64,000 nucleotides of DNA from CAVWSM01 sp963757805. GTDB lineage: Bacteria; Actinomycetota; Actinomycetes; Jiangellales; Jiangellaceae. The DNA lies in assembly GCA_963757805.1 (NCBI GenBank), contig CAVWSM010000006.1:992001-1056000 (forward strand). Reading direction: 5' to 3'. This document shows, piece by piece, positions 34,925-44,066 of the stretch (within the stretch, counting starts at the first letter, position 1; each line of letters opens with the position of its first letter). A program made the position numbers and the translations under genes. The notes below the pieces were generated by a model. It worked only from the letters and a program-made list of their open reading frames with translations. It ran no database searches and was not told the DNA's origin.

Positions 34925-36916
34925 ATGGGAGCTAACGGCGGCGCGCCAGGGCTGTCCGGACGCGGGCAGCAGACCGGTCTGCTCGTCGCCACCGCAGTGG
35001 CGCCGGGCACGTTCCAGCCGTCACTTGTGCCGCGGAGCTCGGCGGACCAGGGTGTCGTGACTGGTTTAGCCACCACCCTGTCCTACCTGCTGACCCTCGC
35101 CAGTCAAGACACCCTCGAGGCGGCTGCGTCCACGTTCGCGCCTAGGATGCCTGGCACCTCGCCGGAGACCAGGCAACGGGCAGCGGTTGTGCTGCTCGAC
35201 CTTGCGGTGATCCCGGCCGGCCTGGCCGCCCAACGCGCCCTGACGCGCCGCCCGGGTGAACCGGTGGTACGCGGCCTGATCCGGCAGTCGGCCTGGCGCA
35301 CGACTGTCACCGGCATAGGCGGAATCGTCTTCGCGCTGACCCAGGCAGGCACCCAGCGGCTCGATCAGTCTCTCGGAGCGCGCGGCTGGCTTGTGCGCTT
35401 CCCGGTCGCGGTGCCAACGGGGCTCGCGCTCGGGTGGGCGATCGAGGCACGAGTGCGCAGGGGCCTCCCTGACGAGGCGCTTCCGGAGGACACGTCGGCG
35501 GTTGATCCGCTGCGCGCCACCGCGACAAGTGTTGGGGTGGCCGGCGGGTTGACAGCAGCAGCGTACGGCGAGCAGCTGCTCGCCAACGCTGGCGGGTCGC
35601 TGCTGTCTCGGGTGTTTCCGGGCCCGGCCGAGCTGTGGCGGCTGGCCGGTCACGCGGTGTGCTTGGGTGGGGTGGCGCTTGGCGGAAGCGTGCTTTTCCA
35701 CCGCGCAATGCAGAAGATTGAGACGGGGGCGACCGCAGTCGAACCCGTGCTCACCGATGAGACCGCGCACCGCTTCGTGGATCCCACCGTGAGTGGAGCC
35801 ACCGAAAGTCTCGTGCCGTGGGCAACGTTGGGCCGCGAAGGACGGCGCCACGCGGCGGCCTACGTGCGGCCGCAGCCGGTCATCGACCGCCCGGCCGGAA
35901 TGCCCGACCTGTCGATCGAGACGGTGATGGGAAAGCCGGCGAAGGCGACACCCGTACAGGTCTATGTCGGGCTCGACAGCGCACCGACACCGCGAGAGCG
36001 GGTTGACCTGACGCTCGCCGAGATGGACCGCACCGGGGCGTGGGACCGCTCAATTCTCATGCTCATCTCCCCCACCGGCACCGGCTACGTCAATTACTGC
36101 GCAACCGCCGCCGCGCAGTACCTGAGTCGCGGCGACATCGCCACCGTGACGCTGCAGTACTCCAAGCGGCCCTCACCGCTGTCCCTGTTCAAGGTCAAGG
36201 ACGCGCGCGAGCAGAACCGCCTGCTGTGGCTCGCCATCAGCAGCCGGCTCCGCGATCGGACCGGGCCGCGGCCGTTGGTCGTGCTGTTCGGCGAGAGCCT
36301 GGGAGCGCACACCAGCCAGGATGTGTTGATGCACTGGGGCACGCTCGGCCCGAAGGCACTTGGCATCGACCGAGCGTTGTGGATCGGCACGCCACACGCC
36401 AGCGGCTGGCTGCACCAGGTCACCGGCCCGCCCCGACCTGACGTCGACCCAGACCTGGTAGCGGTCGTCAACGACTTCGGCCAGATCGAGGCCATGCCGC
36501 CGGACCGGCGGTCGCGATTGCGATACGTAATGGTGAGCCACGACAACGACGGCGTATGCAAGTTCGGTGCCGACCTGATCGCCTCGCCCCCGGCATGGCT
36601 CGCGGCGCAGCGGCCACCAGTCCACGGCATTCCCGGCGCTAGTCCCCGCGGCGTGTCCGGGCGAATGCGCTGGCGTCCGATCACTACCTTCCTCCAGACG
36701 TTGGTAGACATGAAGAACGCACAGATCCCCGGCGCCTACCTGGCTTCAGGGCATGATTATCGCCCAGACCTGACACGGTTCGTTGCCGAAGTATTCGGCC
36801 TTCCGGCGTCCGAGGAGCAACTGCGCCGCGTCGAAGCTGCACTCGAGGAACGAGAGACCGCCAGGACACGTCTCTTCACGCAGGAAAGTCTCGACGCAAT
36901 GCAGGAGTCTCAGTAA
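34925..36916 (+). CDS. Alpha/beta-hydrolase family membrane protein (PF10081-type)
   Basis: An intact 663-aa protein from ATG 34925 with GGAGGCGG upstream. Residues ~15-260 hold several hydrophobic segments (LPS-type TFQPSLVPRSSADQGVVTGL, AVVLLDLAVIPAGLAA, a GIGGIVFALTQAG segment), as in the N-terminal domain that pairs with PF10081. The C-terminal hydrolase has RSILMLISPTGTGYVNY, the nucleophile elbow PLVVLFGESLGAHTSQ, GTPHAS and the late SGHDYRPDL with a likely catalytic His. These proteins are predicted envelope lipid or cell-wall hydrolases. It is under the repeated operator. Confidence 0.85.
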   Translation: MGANGGAPGLSGRGQQTGLLVATAVAPGTFQPSLVPRSSADQGVVTGLATTLSYLLTLASQDTLEAAASTFAPRMPGTSPETRQRAAVVLLDLAVIPAGLAAQRALTRRPGEPVVRGLIRQSAWRTTVTGIGGIVFALTQAGTQRLDQSLGARGWLVRFPVAVPTGLALGWAIEARVRRGLPDEALPEDTSAVDPLRATATSVGVAGGLTAAAYGEQLLANAGGSLLSRVFPGPAELWRLAGHAVCLGGVALGGSVLFHRAMQKIETGATAVEPVLTDETAHRFVDPTVSGATESLVPWATLGREGRRHAAAYVRPQPVIDRPAGMPDLSIETVMGKPAKATPVQVYVGLDSAPTPRERVDLTLAEMDRTGAWDRSILMLISPTGTGYVNYCATAAAQYLSRGDIATVTLQYSKRPSPLSLFKVKDAREQNRLLWLAISSRLRDRTGPRPLVVLFGESLGAHTSQDVLMHWGTLGPKALGIDRALWIGTPHASGWLHQVTGPPRPDVDPDLVAVVNDFGQIEAMPPDRRSRLRYVMVSHDNDGVCKFGADLIASPPAWLAAQRPPVHGIPGASPRGVSGRMRWRPITTFLQTLVDMKNAQIPGAYLASGHDYRPDLTRFVAEVFGLPASEEQLRRVEAALEERETARTRLFTQESLDAMQESQ

Positions 36917-36925
36917 GGCATTCAA

Positions 36926-37474
36926 CTATTTGGTGCTGGCGGTTCGCCGCTGCTGACCCACCCGAACGGCGCCCAGGAAGGCGCGAACGCCGAGACCCAG
37001 GATCAGCAGGTCGAGGAGCATCTGAACTGTGACCACCAAGCGAGAGCCTTCGGTGGTCGCGGTGATATCCCCGTAGCCCACCGTGGCGAAGGTGGTCACG
37101 GTGAAGTACAAGGAGTCCGTGCGGGTCAGGCTCGCCTGGCTGAAGTTCACCGGGTCTGTGCTGGACATCAGAAAGTACGTGGACGCGAAGAACAACAGGA
37201 ACAGCGGGACCGAGACCGCTAGCGCCTCTATAGCCCGGATCCCCGGGTACTGCGAGCTGAGAATCGCGCGGAGCTGCCAGGTGATCACTCCGGCCACCGC
37301 CAACAGGCCGACGACCAGGCGCGCCCATCCGCTGAGGTGCTCGAGATCGTCAAACGGCAGGATGTAGTAAAGCCCCACCAGCAGAGTCGCGCTCAGCGCT
37401 GAGCGCAGCAGCACGCCGGTGACCAGCCTGCGACGCTTACGTGGGTCTAGGTCAGCCGTCAACGGGTTTGCCAT
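36926..37474 (-). CDS. Two-TM potassium channel family protein
   Basis: A 182-aa protein from ATG 37474 (AAAGGGACC upstream). Helices: SALSATLLVGLYYILPF, RLVVGLLAVAGVITWQL and AVSVPLFLLFFASTYFLM. The pore loop is TDSLYFTVTTFATVGYGDIT, with the K+ selectivity filter TVGYGD, then a last helix (LLDLLILGLGVRAFLGAV). There is no regulatory RCK/TrkA domain, so gating is not obvious. An upstream in-frame extension to 37702 has no typical start. Confidence 0.9.
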   Translation of the reverse strand: MANPLTADLDPRKRRRLVTGVLLRSALSATLLVGLYYILPFDDLEHLSGWARLVVGLLAVAGVITWQLRAILSSQYPGIRAIEALAVSVPLFLLFFASTYFLMSSTDPVNFSQASLTRTDSLYFTVTTFATVGYGDITATTEGSRLVVTVQMLLDLLILGLGVRAFLGAVRVGQQRRTASTK

Positions 37475-37607
37475 TGCGGTCCCTTTCGCAGCAGGGATCA
37501 GAGTTCCACCGTGGCAAAGATCCCAGGCAACAGGAGACAGCCCAACCGCAGTGCCACGCCAGGTCCCTGCTCTAGTCGCCGGGCTCCGAGCAGCCGGCTC
37601 GGCCGCG

Positions 37608-38309
37608 CTAGCCAAACTCGATGAGCGCGAACGACAGCGCGAAACCCGCGACCGTCGCGACCCCCGCTCTGACACCCGCCAGCTTGTAGGCCTCGGGCAC
37701 AAGCCCCGTCGTCAGGTTGCACAAGACGGCTCCTCCGGCCGCCGCGAGCGTAACCGCAACGGCCCCGTCGGAGGCATGATGGAGCAGTCCGTAGCCGACA
37801 AAGGCCACGCCCCCGCACAGGGCAGCCAGCCCAGCCCACATCGCCATGATGTGGCTTGCCGGGATGTGCCTCTTTAGCAGCGCGGTTGTGCGAGCCAGCG
37901 CCTCCGGTACACCGCAGATGAAGACCGCCACGACAACGGCGACCTCGATCCCATGTCCGGCAAGCAGGCCGCCGACGATGATGATCGCTTCAGGAACCAC
38001 GCTCATGGCATGGACGCCCACCTGCCGAGCAGTCAGGTGGCCGTGGCCGTGTACGTGCTCCAGACCGCTGATGACGGCGACGTAGGCGGCAGCGCCACCA
38101 AGGAGCCCGATCGCGACCCGACCACTTGCACCCGCGAACTGACCGGCCTCTGCGACAAGCTCGTACGCGACTGCGCTGATCAGTGCCCCGACGCCGAAGC
38201 CAATCACTGTCCCTAGGACCACGTCGTTGACGGGCTTGCGAACGGCGATGGCCCCGCCGATGACGAACGACAGCCCCGCCACGAGTCCCCAGACGAACGC
38301 ACCGGTCAT
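37608..38309 (-). CDS. ZIP family metal transporter
   Basis: An intact 233-aa protein with about eight helices. It has GLVAGLSFVIGGAIAV, an intracellular His-rich loop (LEHVHGHGHLT), the metal site HAMSVVPEAIIIVGGLLAGH (H-x-x-x-x-x-E of TM4), GVPEALARTTALLK, and a last NLTTGLVPEAYKLAG. ZIP proteins move Zn2+ or Fe2+ into the cytosol. The gene is monocistronic or leads into the K+ channel gene 133 bp downstream. Confidence 0.88.
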   Translation of the reverse strand: MTGAFVWGLVAGLSFVIGGAIAVRKPVNDVVLGTVIGFGVGALISAVAYELVAEAGQFAGASGRVAIGLLGGAAAYVAVISGLEHVHGHGHLTARQVGVHAMSVVPEAIIIVGGLLAGHGIEVAVVVAVFICGVPEALARTTALLKRHIPASHIMAMWAGLAALCGGVAFVGYGLLHHASDGAVAVTLAAAGGAVLCNLTTGLVPEAYKLAGVRAGVATVAGFALSFALIEFG

Positions 38310-38558
38310 CGTTGGCCGCCCGACCGTCGCATCGGGGTCTCCTTCGCTGCGCTGCGTGTGTTCCGCACGCCGTCACCGCCGACAAGTCTGGGGCTGGGCG
38401 AATCGCCCGTCCATTCTGGCTAGACGTGGACGTCTGGTCGACGCCGAGCAAGCATTCACCATGATGGGGGGGCCGTACGCGTCCACCATCGCTAGCGTGA
38501 CGTGAGGTGCTCGGATGGCGCCACCACGACCCGGTTTCCGAGCGGAGGTCGCACGCAC

Positions 38559-39023
38559 ATGTCTGCCTACGAACCAGTCCCCGCCGAACGTCCACCACGC
38601 CCCACTGTTGACGCCGCCCGGCTGTGGGCCGGCGGAGTGGCAACGGCCATTGTCGCCGCCCTCCTGGCGCTGGTGGGCGTTCTCATCTGGGAGGAGGTCC
38701 TCGACGTAGTGATGGTTCGCCCGCCCAGGCTCGAGATCAGCGAGTCGTTCGCCTTTCAATACGCGGTCACCGCTGCCATCCTTGCGCTAGCGGCCACCGG
38801 CTTGGCCCATCTGCTCGTGATCGCTGCACCGCGCCCCCTGTCCTTCTTCGCGTGGATAATGGCGCTGGCCACGATTGTCGGCTTCGCGATCCCCTACACC
38901 CTGGATGGCACGACGGAAGGCCAAGTCGCCACCAGCCTCACCAACCTCGTGATTGGCCTGTGCATCCTTTCCCTCGTCTACGCAGTCGTGAACAGGACCA
39001 CGCGCTGGGATCGCACAGCTTGA
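38559..39023 (+). CDS. DUF6069 family membrane protein
   Basis: A 154-aa protein from ATG 38559 with GCGGAGG 10 bp upstream. Its Pro-rich cytosolic start is followed by ARLWAGGVATAIVAALLALV, then three more helices (FAFQYAVTAAILALAATGLA; LSFFAWIMALATIVGFAIPY; TSLTNLVIGLCILSLVYAVV). LWAGG-x-A-T-A-x-V-A-A-L and the later P-F/Y-T spacing fit DUF6069. Function unknown. Divergent from the ZIP gene. Confidence 0.7.
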   Translation: MSAYEPVPAERPPRPTVDAARLWAGGVATAIVAALLALVGVLIWEEVLDVVMVRPPRLEISESFAFQYAVTAAILALAATGLAHLLVIAAPRPLSFFAWIMALATIVGFAIPYTLDGTTEGQVATSLTNLVIGLCILSLVYAVVNRTTRWDRTA

Positions 39024-39347
39024 TCCCTCGCCTGTGGTCTCTTGGATGTCAACAACGGTCACGCTCGGGCTGCATCAGTTCGGCAGGACTGAACCGGGGT
39101 TGACAGTTGATCGGAACGAACGACGCTGATCACGGAGTCGTCACCGCAGGATGCATCGGAAGCCACGTGCCCGGTGGGGCTGCGCACGGCTTCCCGTTCA
39201 GGTTCCCTAAATGGGCCCTCGATCAAGACACAGTTGCGCACACCGAGCTGCCGGTCCACTGTGTGCTTGAAGTATTGGCGGGCCAGTAGCCGTGGCATCT
39301 CGTCGCGACGGCTACGAGGTCGCCATGTACGTGGAGGTTCGAAGACC
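39024..39347. other. Intergenic region with a possible 60-codon ORF
   Basis: No recognised gene. A plus-strand frame 39107..39289 (from TTG, reading IGTNDADHGVVTAGCIG and ending VHCVLEVLAGQ) ends 58 bp before the PqqD-methyltransferase gene. It is the only candidate for a small peptide substrate of that enzyme, and support is weak. Confidence 0.3.
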
Positions 39348-40595
39348 GTGCGCGATGTGGGCCTCTCTCCGGACGCTGTGTTGCAGCTCGCGCCCGGGAT
39401 CCGCACCCGATTGGACGCGGCTGGCCATGTCCTGGTCGATTCGCCGGTCGGGACGATCGTCGACATCGGGCCGGGAGGTTTCGCCATCCTCGCGCTTTTT
39501 TCGCAGCCGCAGAGGCTGGGGGATGCCATCGCCCGGCTCGAAGCCGAGCAGGGCGGCTCCACCGACTTCGCGCCGACGATGAGCGTCGTCAACATGCTCA
39601 TCGAGGAGAGCGGCCTGGTGCGGCCGGACGCCGGCCGAGCTCAGATCAGCGGCTGGGCCGACCCCGTGGAGCATGCCCGCATGCTCCACGACGACCGCAG
39701 GACCCGTGACTACCTGTCCGCGCTGGCCGCCGGCGTGCGACCGGGTGACGTCGTGCTCGACATCGGCACCGGAACCGGGGTCCTCGCCGTAGCCGCAGCC
39801 CGAGCGGGTGCCCGACGCGTCTACGCAGTCGAGGCCACCGACATCGCCCTCGTCGCCGAGCGAGTGTTTGAAGCAAACGGGGTAAAGGACCGCGTGAGGC
39901 TCATACCCGGCTGGTCGAGGCAGATCGAGCTCCCCGAGAAGGTCGACCTCTTGGTGGCCGAGGTCATCGGCAACGAGCCGCTCGAGGAGGAGATCCTCGA
40001 GACCACACTTGATGCTCGTCGCCGGCTTCTCAAGCCGGAGGCACGGCTGATCCCGCATGCGCTCACCCTGCTGGCCCGCCCCGTGTTGCTCCCGGAGGGA
40101 GAGTTCAGGCAGCGGGCCTACGGACGGGCCGCCGTGACGCGTTGGCGAGAGCTCTACGGCATCGACTTCGAGCCGCTCCTGGACGCCGCGGCCCCCCGCC
40201 CGGTCCATACCGTCACGGAGGGGGAGACCGTGGCCAAGTGGCCGCAGGTGGGCCCTACAGTGGTGCTTGCCACGGTCGATCTCACCACGTTCGTGGAGTC
40301 GTCTGTGCGCGCGTACACGGATCTCGTCGTCGAACCACCGGGTCTGGCCAACGCCATCGCCGTCACGTTCCGCGCCGACCTGCACGGGAGCATCGGGCAC
40401 ACCGTCGATCCTTGGAGGTGGCCGGAGTCCAGCTGGGCGACCTCCGTGTGGGTTCTGCCCGACCCGGTGCAGGTCGGCCCGGAATCGGCGCTGCGGGTGC
40501 AGTATCACCACCGTGTTCCTGGCAAACCGGACGGGCTCACCTGCGCGGTCGTCGATCTCGGCGCCAGCAGAGCAGCCGGGGCCTGGAGCGATTGA
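39348..40595 (+). CDS. PqqD-like domain fused to a PRMT-like SAM methyltransferase
   Basis: A 415-aa protein from GTG 39348 (GGAGG 10 bp upstream). Residues ~5-100 resemble PqqD/RRE winged helices: LAPGIRTRLDAAGHVLVDSP, then GTIVDIGPGGFAILALFSQP and RLGDAIARLEAE. Residues ~125-260 are a class I methyltransferase with motif I VVLDIGTGTGVLAVAAARAG, an acidic loop VYAVEATD, and VDLLVAEVIGNEPLEEEIL, which matches the PRMT double-E loop (S-E-x-M-G-x-x-L-x-x-E). The C-terminal beta domain also fits protein arginine methyltransferases. It probably modifies a peptide or protein; the substrate is unknown. Confidence 0.75.
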   Translation: MRDVGLSPDAVLQLAPGIRTRLDAAGHVLVDSPVGTIVDIGPGGFAILALFSQPQRLGDAIARLEAEQGGSTDFAPTMSVVNMLIEESGLVRPDAGRAQISGWADPVEHARMLHDDRRTRDYLSALAAGVRPGDVVLDIGTGTGVLAVAAARAGARRVYAVEATDIALVAERVFEANGVKDRVRLIPGWSRQIELPEKVDLLVAEVIGNEPLEEEILETTLDARRRLLKPEARLIPHALTLLARPVLLPEGEFRQRAYGRAAVTRWRELYGIDFEPLLDAAAPRPVHTVTEGETVAKWPQVGPTVVLATVDLTTFVESSVRAYTDLVVEPPGLANAIAVTFRADLHGSIGHTVDPWRWPESSWATSVWVLPDPVQVGPESALRVQYHHRVPGKPDGLTCAVVDLGASRAAGAWSD

Positions 40596-40739
40596 AGCGC
40601 GTGGATCCGGCAGAGTCTCGCGGATCCTCCCCTTCGGGGTGATGCCGGGCGCTGTCGTGGGCAGTAGCGTCGAGATTGACGTGGTCTTGCGTGTGTCAGA
40701 ACCGTCGGTGCATATCGCTGAGGGAGACAGGAGTCAGCC

Positions 40740-41009
40740 ATGGGAGTGGTACGTCGGCGAACCCGCCGCCGGACGATGCTGGTCGCCGGCGGGCTCGCGT
40801 ACGAGAGAGGTAGGAACGCACAGGCCGCTCAGGACCAGGCCTATGCCGCGGACCAGTCCGACGAAGAACCCCCGCCGCCGGCCCCGCCGCCCCCGGCGCC
40901 GGCCGATGATGCGACCAGCGAGATCGAGCGGCTCGCGTCGCTTCATGCCTCGGGCGCCCTGACGGACGACGAGTTCGCGGCCGCCAAAGCGAAGATCCTC
41001 GGCATCTAG
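40740..41009 (+). CDS. Small SHOCT-domain protein
   Basis: An 89-aa protein from ATG 40740 (GACAGGAG upstream). Its basic N-terminus (GVVRRRTRRRTMLVAGG) and linker with a Pro-rich run (EEPPPPAPPPPAPAD) lead to a C-terminal SHOCT: SEIERLASLHASGALTDDEF then AAAKAKILGI. The N-terminal VAGGLAYERGRN is a glycine-zipper-like segment often seen in such proteins. Probably an oligomeric membrane-associated factor. Confidence 0.8.
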   Translation: MGVVRRRTRRRTMLVAGGLAYERGRNAQAAQDQAYAADQSDEEPPPPAPPPPAPADDATSEIERLASLHASGALTDDEFAAAKAKILGI

Positions 41010-41039
41010 CACCGCCGATCCACCGACGAGGGGGCATTC

Positions 41040-41471
41040 ATGGCTGACAACACTCGAGGCGACGTCCTGCGTCGCGCGATCGAGACGTGCATCCGGCCCA
41101 CCGACGAGGCTATCGCCAACCTCGGCGATCTGTTCACGGACGATGTAAGCGTCTGGTCACCCAACATGCTGGCGACGGGTGTCGCCGACCTGGCCGAGAA
41201 CCTCGCGTTCCGCGAGTCGGCGCTGTCCGACGTCGAGGTCGAGGTCGACTCCCTGGGCGTCTTCGGGAACAAAGGCGTGGCCGAATTCCGCGTCACCGCC
41301 ACGTTCACCGGTCCATTCGTGATCGACAGGGAGGTGGCCATCGACCCCAACGGCCACCAACTCTTGCTGGGGGCCGCGGTTGTGGCCGACTTCGACGGCG
41401 CAAAGATTAAGGCAGTTCGCGTCTACTTCGACGACGCCACTCTGCTGGAGCAGATGCTGGCCGAAAAGTGA
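41040..41471 (+). CDS. NTF2-like (SnoaL family) protein
   Basis: A 143-aa protein from ATG 41040. It has RRAIETCIRPTDEAIANLGD, LFTDDVSVWSPNMLATG, LAENLAFRESALSDVEVEVD, VAEFRVTATFTGPF, and a final IKAVRVYFDDATLLEQML. This is the cone-shaped NTF2/SnoaL fold used by ester cyclases and isomerases. No specific catalytic set is identifiable. It starts 30 bp after the SHOCT gene and is likely cotranscribed. Confidence 0.75.
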   Translation: MADNTRGDVLRRAIETCIRPTDEAIANLGDLFTDDVSVWSPNMLATGVADLAENLAFRESALSDVEVEVDSLGVFGNKGVAEFRVTATFTGPFVIDREVAIDPNGHQLLLGAAVVADFDGAKIKAVRVYFDDATLLEQMLAEK

Positions 41472-41507
41472 GGTGCAGGGCGGGGCCTGACTGCGAGGAG
41501 CCAGCCG

Positions 41508-41933
41508 GTGGACGATTCGTACCACCTCGTCGTCGAGGCCGAACCCGATCCACTAGATCTCGCTCTGCTGGAAGAGCGTCTGGCAGCTGCGGCTGTTGCG
41601 GCTGCCGGCGTCGGCGAAGAGCAGGAGTTCGGGATCTTCGTACGCGACGACGACGGACGGGTGGTCGCCGGCGCCTCCGGCAGCATCTGGGGTGGCTGCT
41701 GCCAGGTGCATGCCGTGTGGGTCGACACGCCGCTGCGGGGTCGTGGGCTGGCACGGGCGCTGATGGCGGAAGCTGAAGCCGAAGCGCGGCGACGAGGCTG
41801 CCGGCTGGTCATGGGCCTCGCCTACGAGGTGCTGACCGGCGATTTCTACGACAAGCTCGGCTACCGGACCGTTGGGGTCATTGACGACTGCCCGGCGGGC
41901 ACGTCAACCAAGTGGTACCGCAAGGACGTGTGA
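41508..41933 (+). CDS. GNAT family N-acetyltransferase
   Basis: A 141-aa protein from GTG 41508. It has EFGIFVRDDDGRVVAGASGS, CCQVHAVWVDTPLRGRGLAR (motif A, R-G-x-G-x-A acetyl-CoA loop), ALMAEAEAEARRRGCRLVMG, and FYDKLGYRTVGVIDD (motif B). Probably acts on a small amine or an antibiotic. It follows the NTF2-like gene by 36 bp. Confidence 0.9.
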   Translation: MDDSYHLVVEAEPDPLDLALLEERLAAAAVAAAGVGEEQEFGIFVRDDDGRVVAGASGSIWGGCCQVHAVWVDTPLRGRGLARALMAEAEAEARRRGCRLVMGLAYEVLTGDFYDKLGYRTVGVIDDCPAGTSTKWYRKDV

Positions 41934-42499
41934 GCTGTCTTGCCCCTGCCTTCACCGCCAGCTTCCGCGACAACTCGGGCACGAGGGGCAGCGACGTCCG
42001 GACGCCTCTCACGCCGGCGGCTTACACCCGTGTCAGGGGCCAGCCATCAGGTTCTGCCCTGGGCGGGCGGCAGGGTCACGACTCGTCCGAAGCAGACCAC
42101 AGGAACAGCTCGTGTTGCCAGCATCACGACTGCAGTCTCGAACTGCCGCATTTGCTCCTTCGCCGTCTAATTGCTTGTCTACGTCAGTTAGCCGCCAGCA
42201 TCGACTTCGCCCGTGCCGGCGTTCGCCGTCCCTGGTCGAGACCCGCCAACCAGCCATGGCATCGCCCAGGACTGCATGAGCCCCCGGAGTTGGCCTCTTC
42301 GACGGTCAGCCCCGCCGCCGGATCGGCCTCCAAGCGCTCATCCGGTATGGGCAAGTCCTGGCGCGCGACACATATGCCTTCGATGCGCCGTTCACGCCAC
42401 TCAAGCGCAGCATCGCACTGCGGTTACCGCGGCCGTACTACCGGTGAGCCTTCCTGCACGAGCAGCCTCGGACAATCGCGGAAGCAATCACAAATCTTC
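41934..42499. other. 566-bp gene-free region at the left edge of the DyP island
   Basis: No frame on either strand resembles a protein. GC content falls from left to right towards the DyP gene. The region has no obvious inverted repeats or tRNA end that would mark an insertion point. Confidence 0.5.
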
Positions 42500-44032
42500 T
42501 CACAGGTTGGAGATAAATTTGATTGCTGTGATGCTTGGCAGAAACACGTACGCAGAGGCTTTGGTGGTAATAAAGCTCAAGAAACTTGTGACCTCGATCG
42601 GCGCAACATTTGCCTGCGGTATCACGAAGATGCTTTCTTTGGGGTTCTGGGTGCCGATCAGCGGGTCTTTTGACTTTGGGTGGAGCCGGACGGCACCGGC
42701 GAACTCGCTGTCATTGACCCAACGTCGTAACACGAACTCGTATTGGTTTTCGATGTTTGAGTTGATGAAATAAAAGAGCATCCCACGCTCGATGCCATCG
42801 TAGGGTTTCGTCGGATCATAAGTTGGCCCGTAAGGCAGACCGCGACGAATCAGACGGTGAGAGTTATTGCTGCCGCCGGGTTGGCCCTGGCCCGCGATTG
42901 GCTGACCTCGTGGATTGACACGGCGTATGTGTGCACCGACGGGACAGTGGATCCCCTTGGGATCCCCCGAACCATCAGCCTCTACATACCCGAAGTTGTT
43001 TAACTGCTCGGGCGACATCCCCGCAGGACTATCCGTGTCCGGTGACAATGCGAGAGGGACGCCGTTGCGCCATCGTCCGCACAACTTTGCGGCGAGCAGT
43101 TCGGGGTCGATAGTTTTCCTGTTCGACTGCAAGAAGTCCTCAAAGCCAGCGACGTCCGTCTCAACTTTCTTGAAAACCGCAAAGCTCCCGTTTAGGCCGA
43201 GGCTCCGAGGCGCCGGAACGTTGTAGTTCTCAGCGTCGTCCCGCAGGACGAAGAGCCATGGCTCGCACGGCTCCTGATGATCGGGGTGATATCCCTCGGG
43301 ACCGCCTCGGATGGTGGGCGTAGAGATGCCGTCGGTGTATCCGAAGTGAATCTTGGGGGTCGGCACGGGTTGGCCATTCTGCATCTCCATCAACGCCATC
43401 CCGTCTTGCCGCCAGATTTCTTGAAACGCATCTCCTTCGGCAAACCAGGCACACAGCCTGTCGCTATAGCTCTCCATCGCCTCCGGGCCTATGGCGTGCA
43501 GCGTCACCAGGACGTGATCCCGCCCCTGTCCAAAGCCGGGAATCCAGTTAGGGGGCGAACCTGCTCCGGTGTCCCCGACCAGCTCCGCCCTTTGCGCGGC
43601 TCCTTCGACGAACGCACCAAATGACTCGAACGACAGCGTTGGGACGCGTTCTTCTATCTCCAGCGCCACCAGTCCGGACCACGTAATGGCGATGTTGAGG
43701 CAATGGTCGGGCTTGCGACGCGGGGCAGCCGCAGGGTCGTCTCCCGGTCCGGGCGCGAACCCTACGTGCCAGTCCTCGGCAGTGGTGATCTGCGGGGCAT
43801 CGGATTCGTCGCCGTTTACGAGCCGTCCAAGTTGCCTGCGCGCCTGTCCCGGAGTGCTTACCGTCAACAAGAAATGCCGCACCATCGGCATCGCGTATGC
43901 GCGGAGGACGAACCCCTGGATGTCCGCGAGGTCGAGCGCGGACCGTTCCATGGCCCCCGAATCGCTCTCGGCCTCCAGGCGTTCATGCCGCCTTCCGCCA
44001 CGCAACCGTTGAAGAAACCTCGGGCCCTTCAT
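42500..44032 (-). CDS. DyP-type heme peroxidase
   Basis: An intact 510-aa protein from ATG 44032. It has the family motif GYTDGIS (residues 231-237, catalytic Asp), the proximal heme ligand region HCPVGAHIRRVNPRG (His 368), and LALSPDTDSPAGMSP and RGMLFYFINSNIENQYEF near the distal site. There is no Tat signal, and the C-terminus lacks an encapsulin-targeting peptide (it ends ITAIKFISNL). It oxidises dyes, phenols or lignin-like substrates with H2O2. Codon use is AT-richer than its neighbours, consistent with transfer. Confidence 0.9.
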   Translation of the reverse strand: MKGPRFLQRLRGGRRHERLEAESDSGAMERSALDLADIQGFVLRAYAMPMVRHFLLTVSTPGQARRQLGRLVNGDESDAPQITTAEDWHVGFAPGPGDDPAAAPRRKPDHCLNIAITWSGLVALEIEERVPTLSFESFGAFVEGAAQRAELVGDTGAGSPPNWIPGFGQGRDHVLVTLHAIGPEAMESYSDRLCAWFAEGDAFQEIWRQDGMALMEMQNGQPVPTPKIHFGYTDGISTPTIRGGPEGYHPDHQEPCEPWLFVLRDDAENYNVPAPRSLGLNGSFAVFKKVETDVAGFEDFLQSNRKTIDPELLAAKLCGRWRNGVPLALSPDTDSPAGMSPEQLNNFGYVEADGSGDPKGIHCPVGAHIRRVNPRGQPIAGQGQPGGSNNSHRLIRRGLPYGPTYDPTKPYDGIERGMLFYFINSNIENQYEFVLRRWVNDSEFAGAVRLHPKSKDPLIGTQNPKESIFVIPQANVAPIEVTSFLSFITTKASAYVFLPSITAIKFISNL

Positions 44033-44066
44033 CGCCGGTGCTGGTTGCGTGTTGTGTTCCCTGGCC

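Noticed and set aside
40627..40645. CCCCTTCGGGG hairpin after the methyltransferase gene as a terminator
   Set aside because: The stem is only 4 bp and no T-run follows.
42500..42530. Encapsulin-targeting peptide at the DyP C-terminus
   Set aside because: The end (ITAIKFISNL) lacks the Gly-Ser-Leu-type targeting motif and there is no encapsulin gene in the window.
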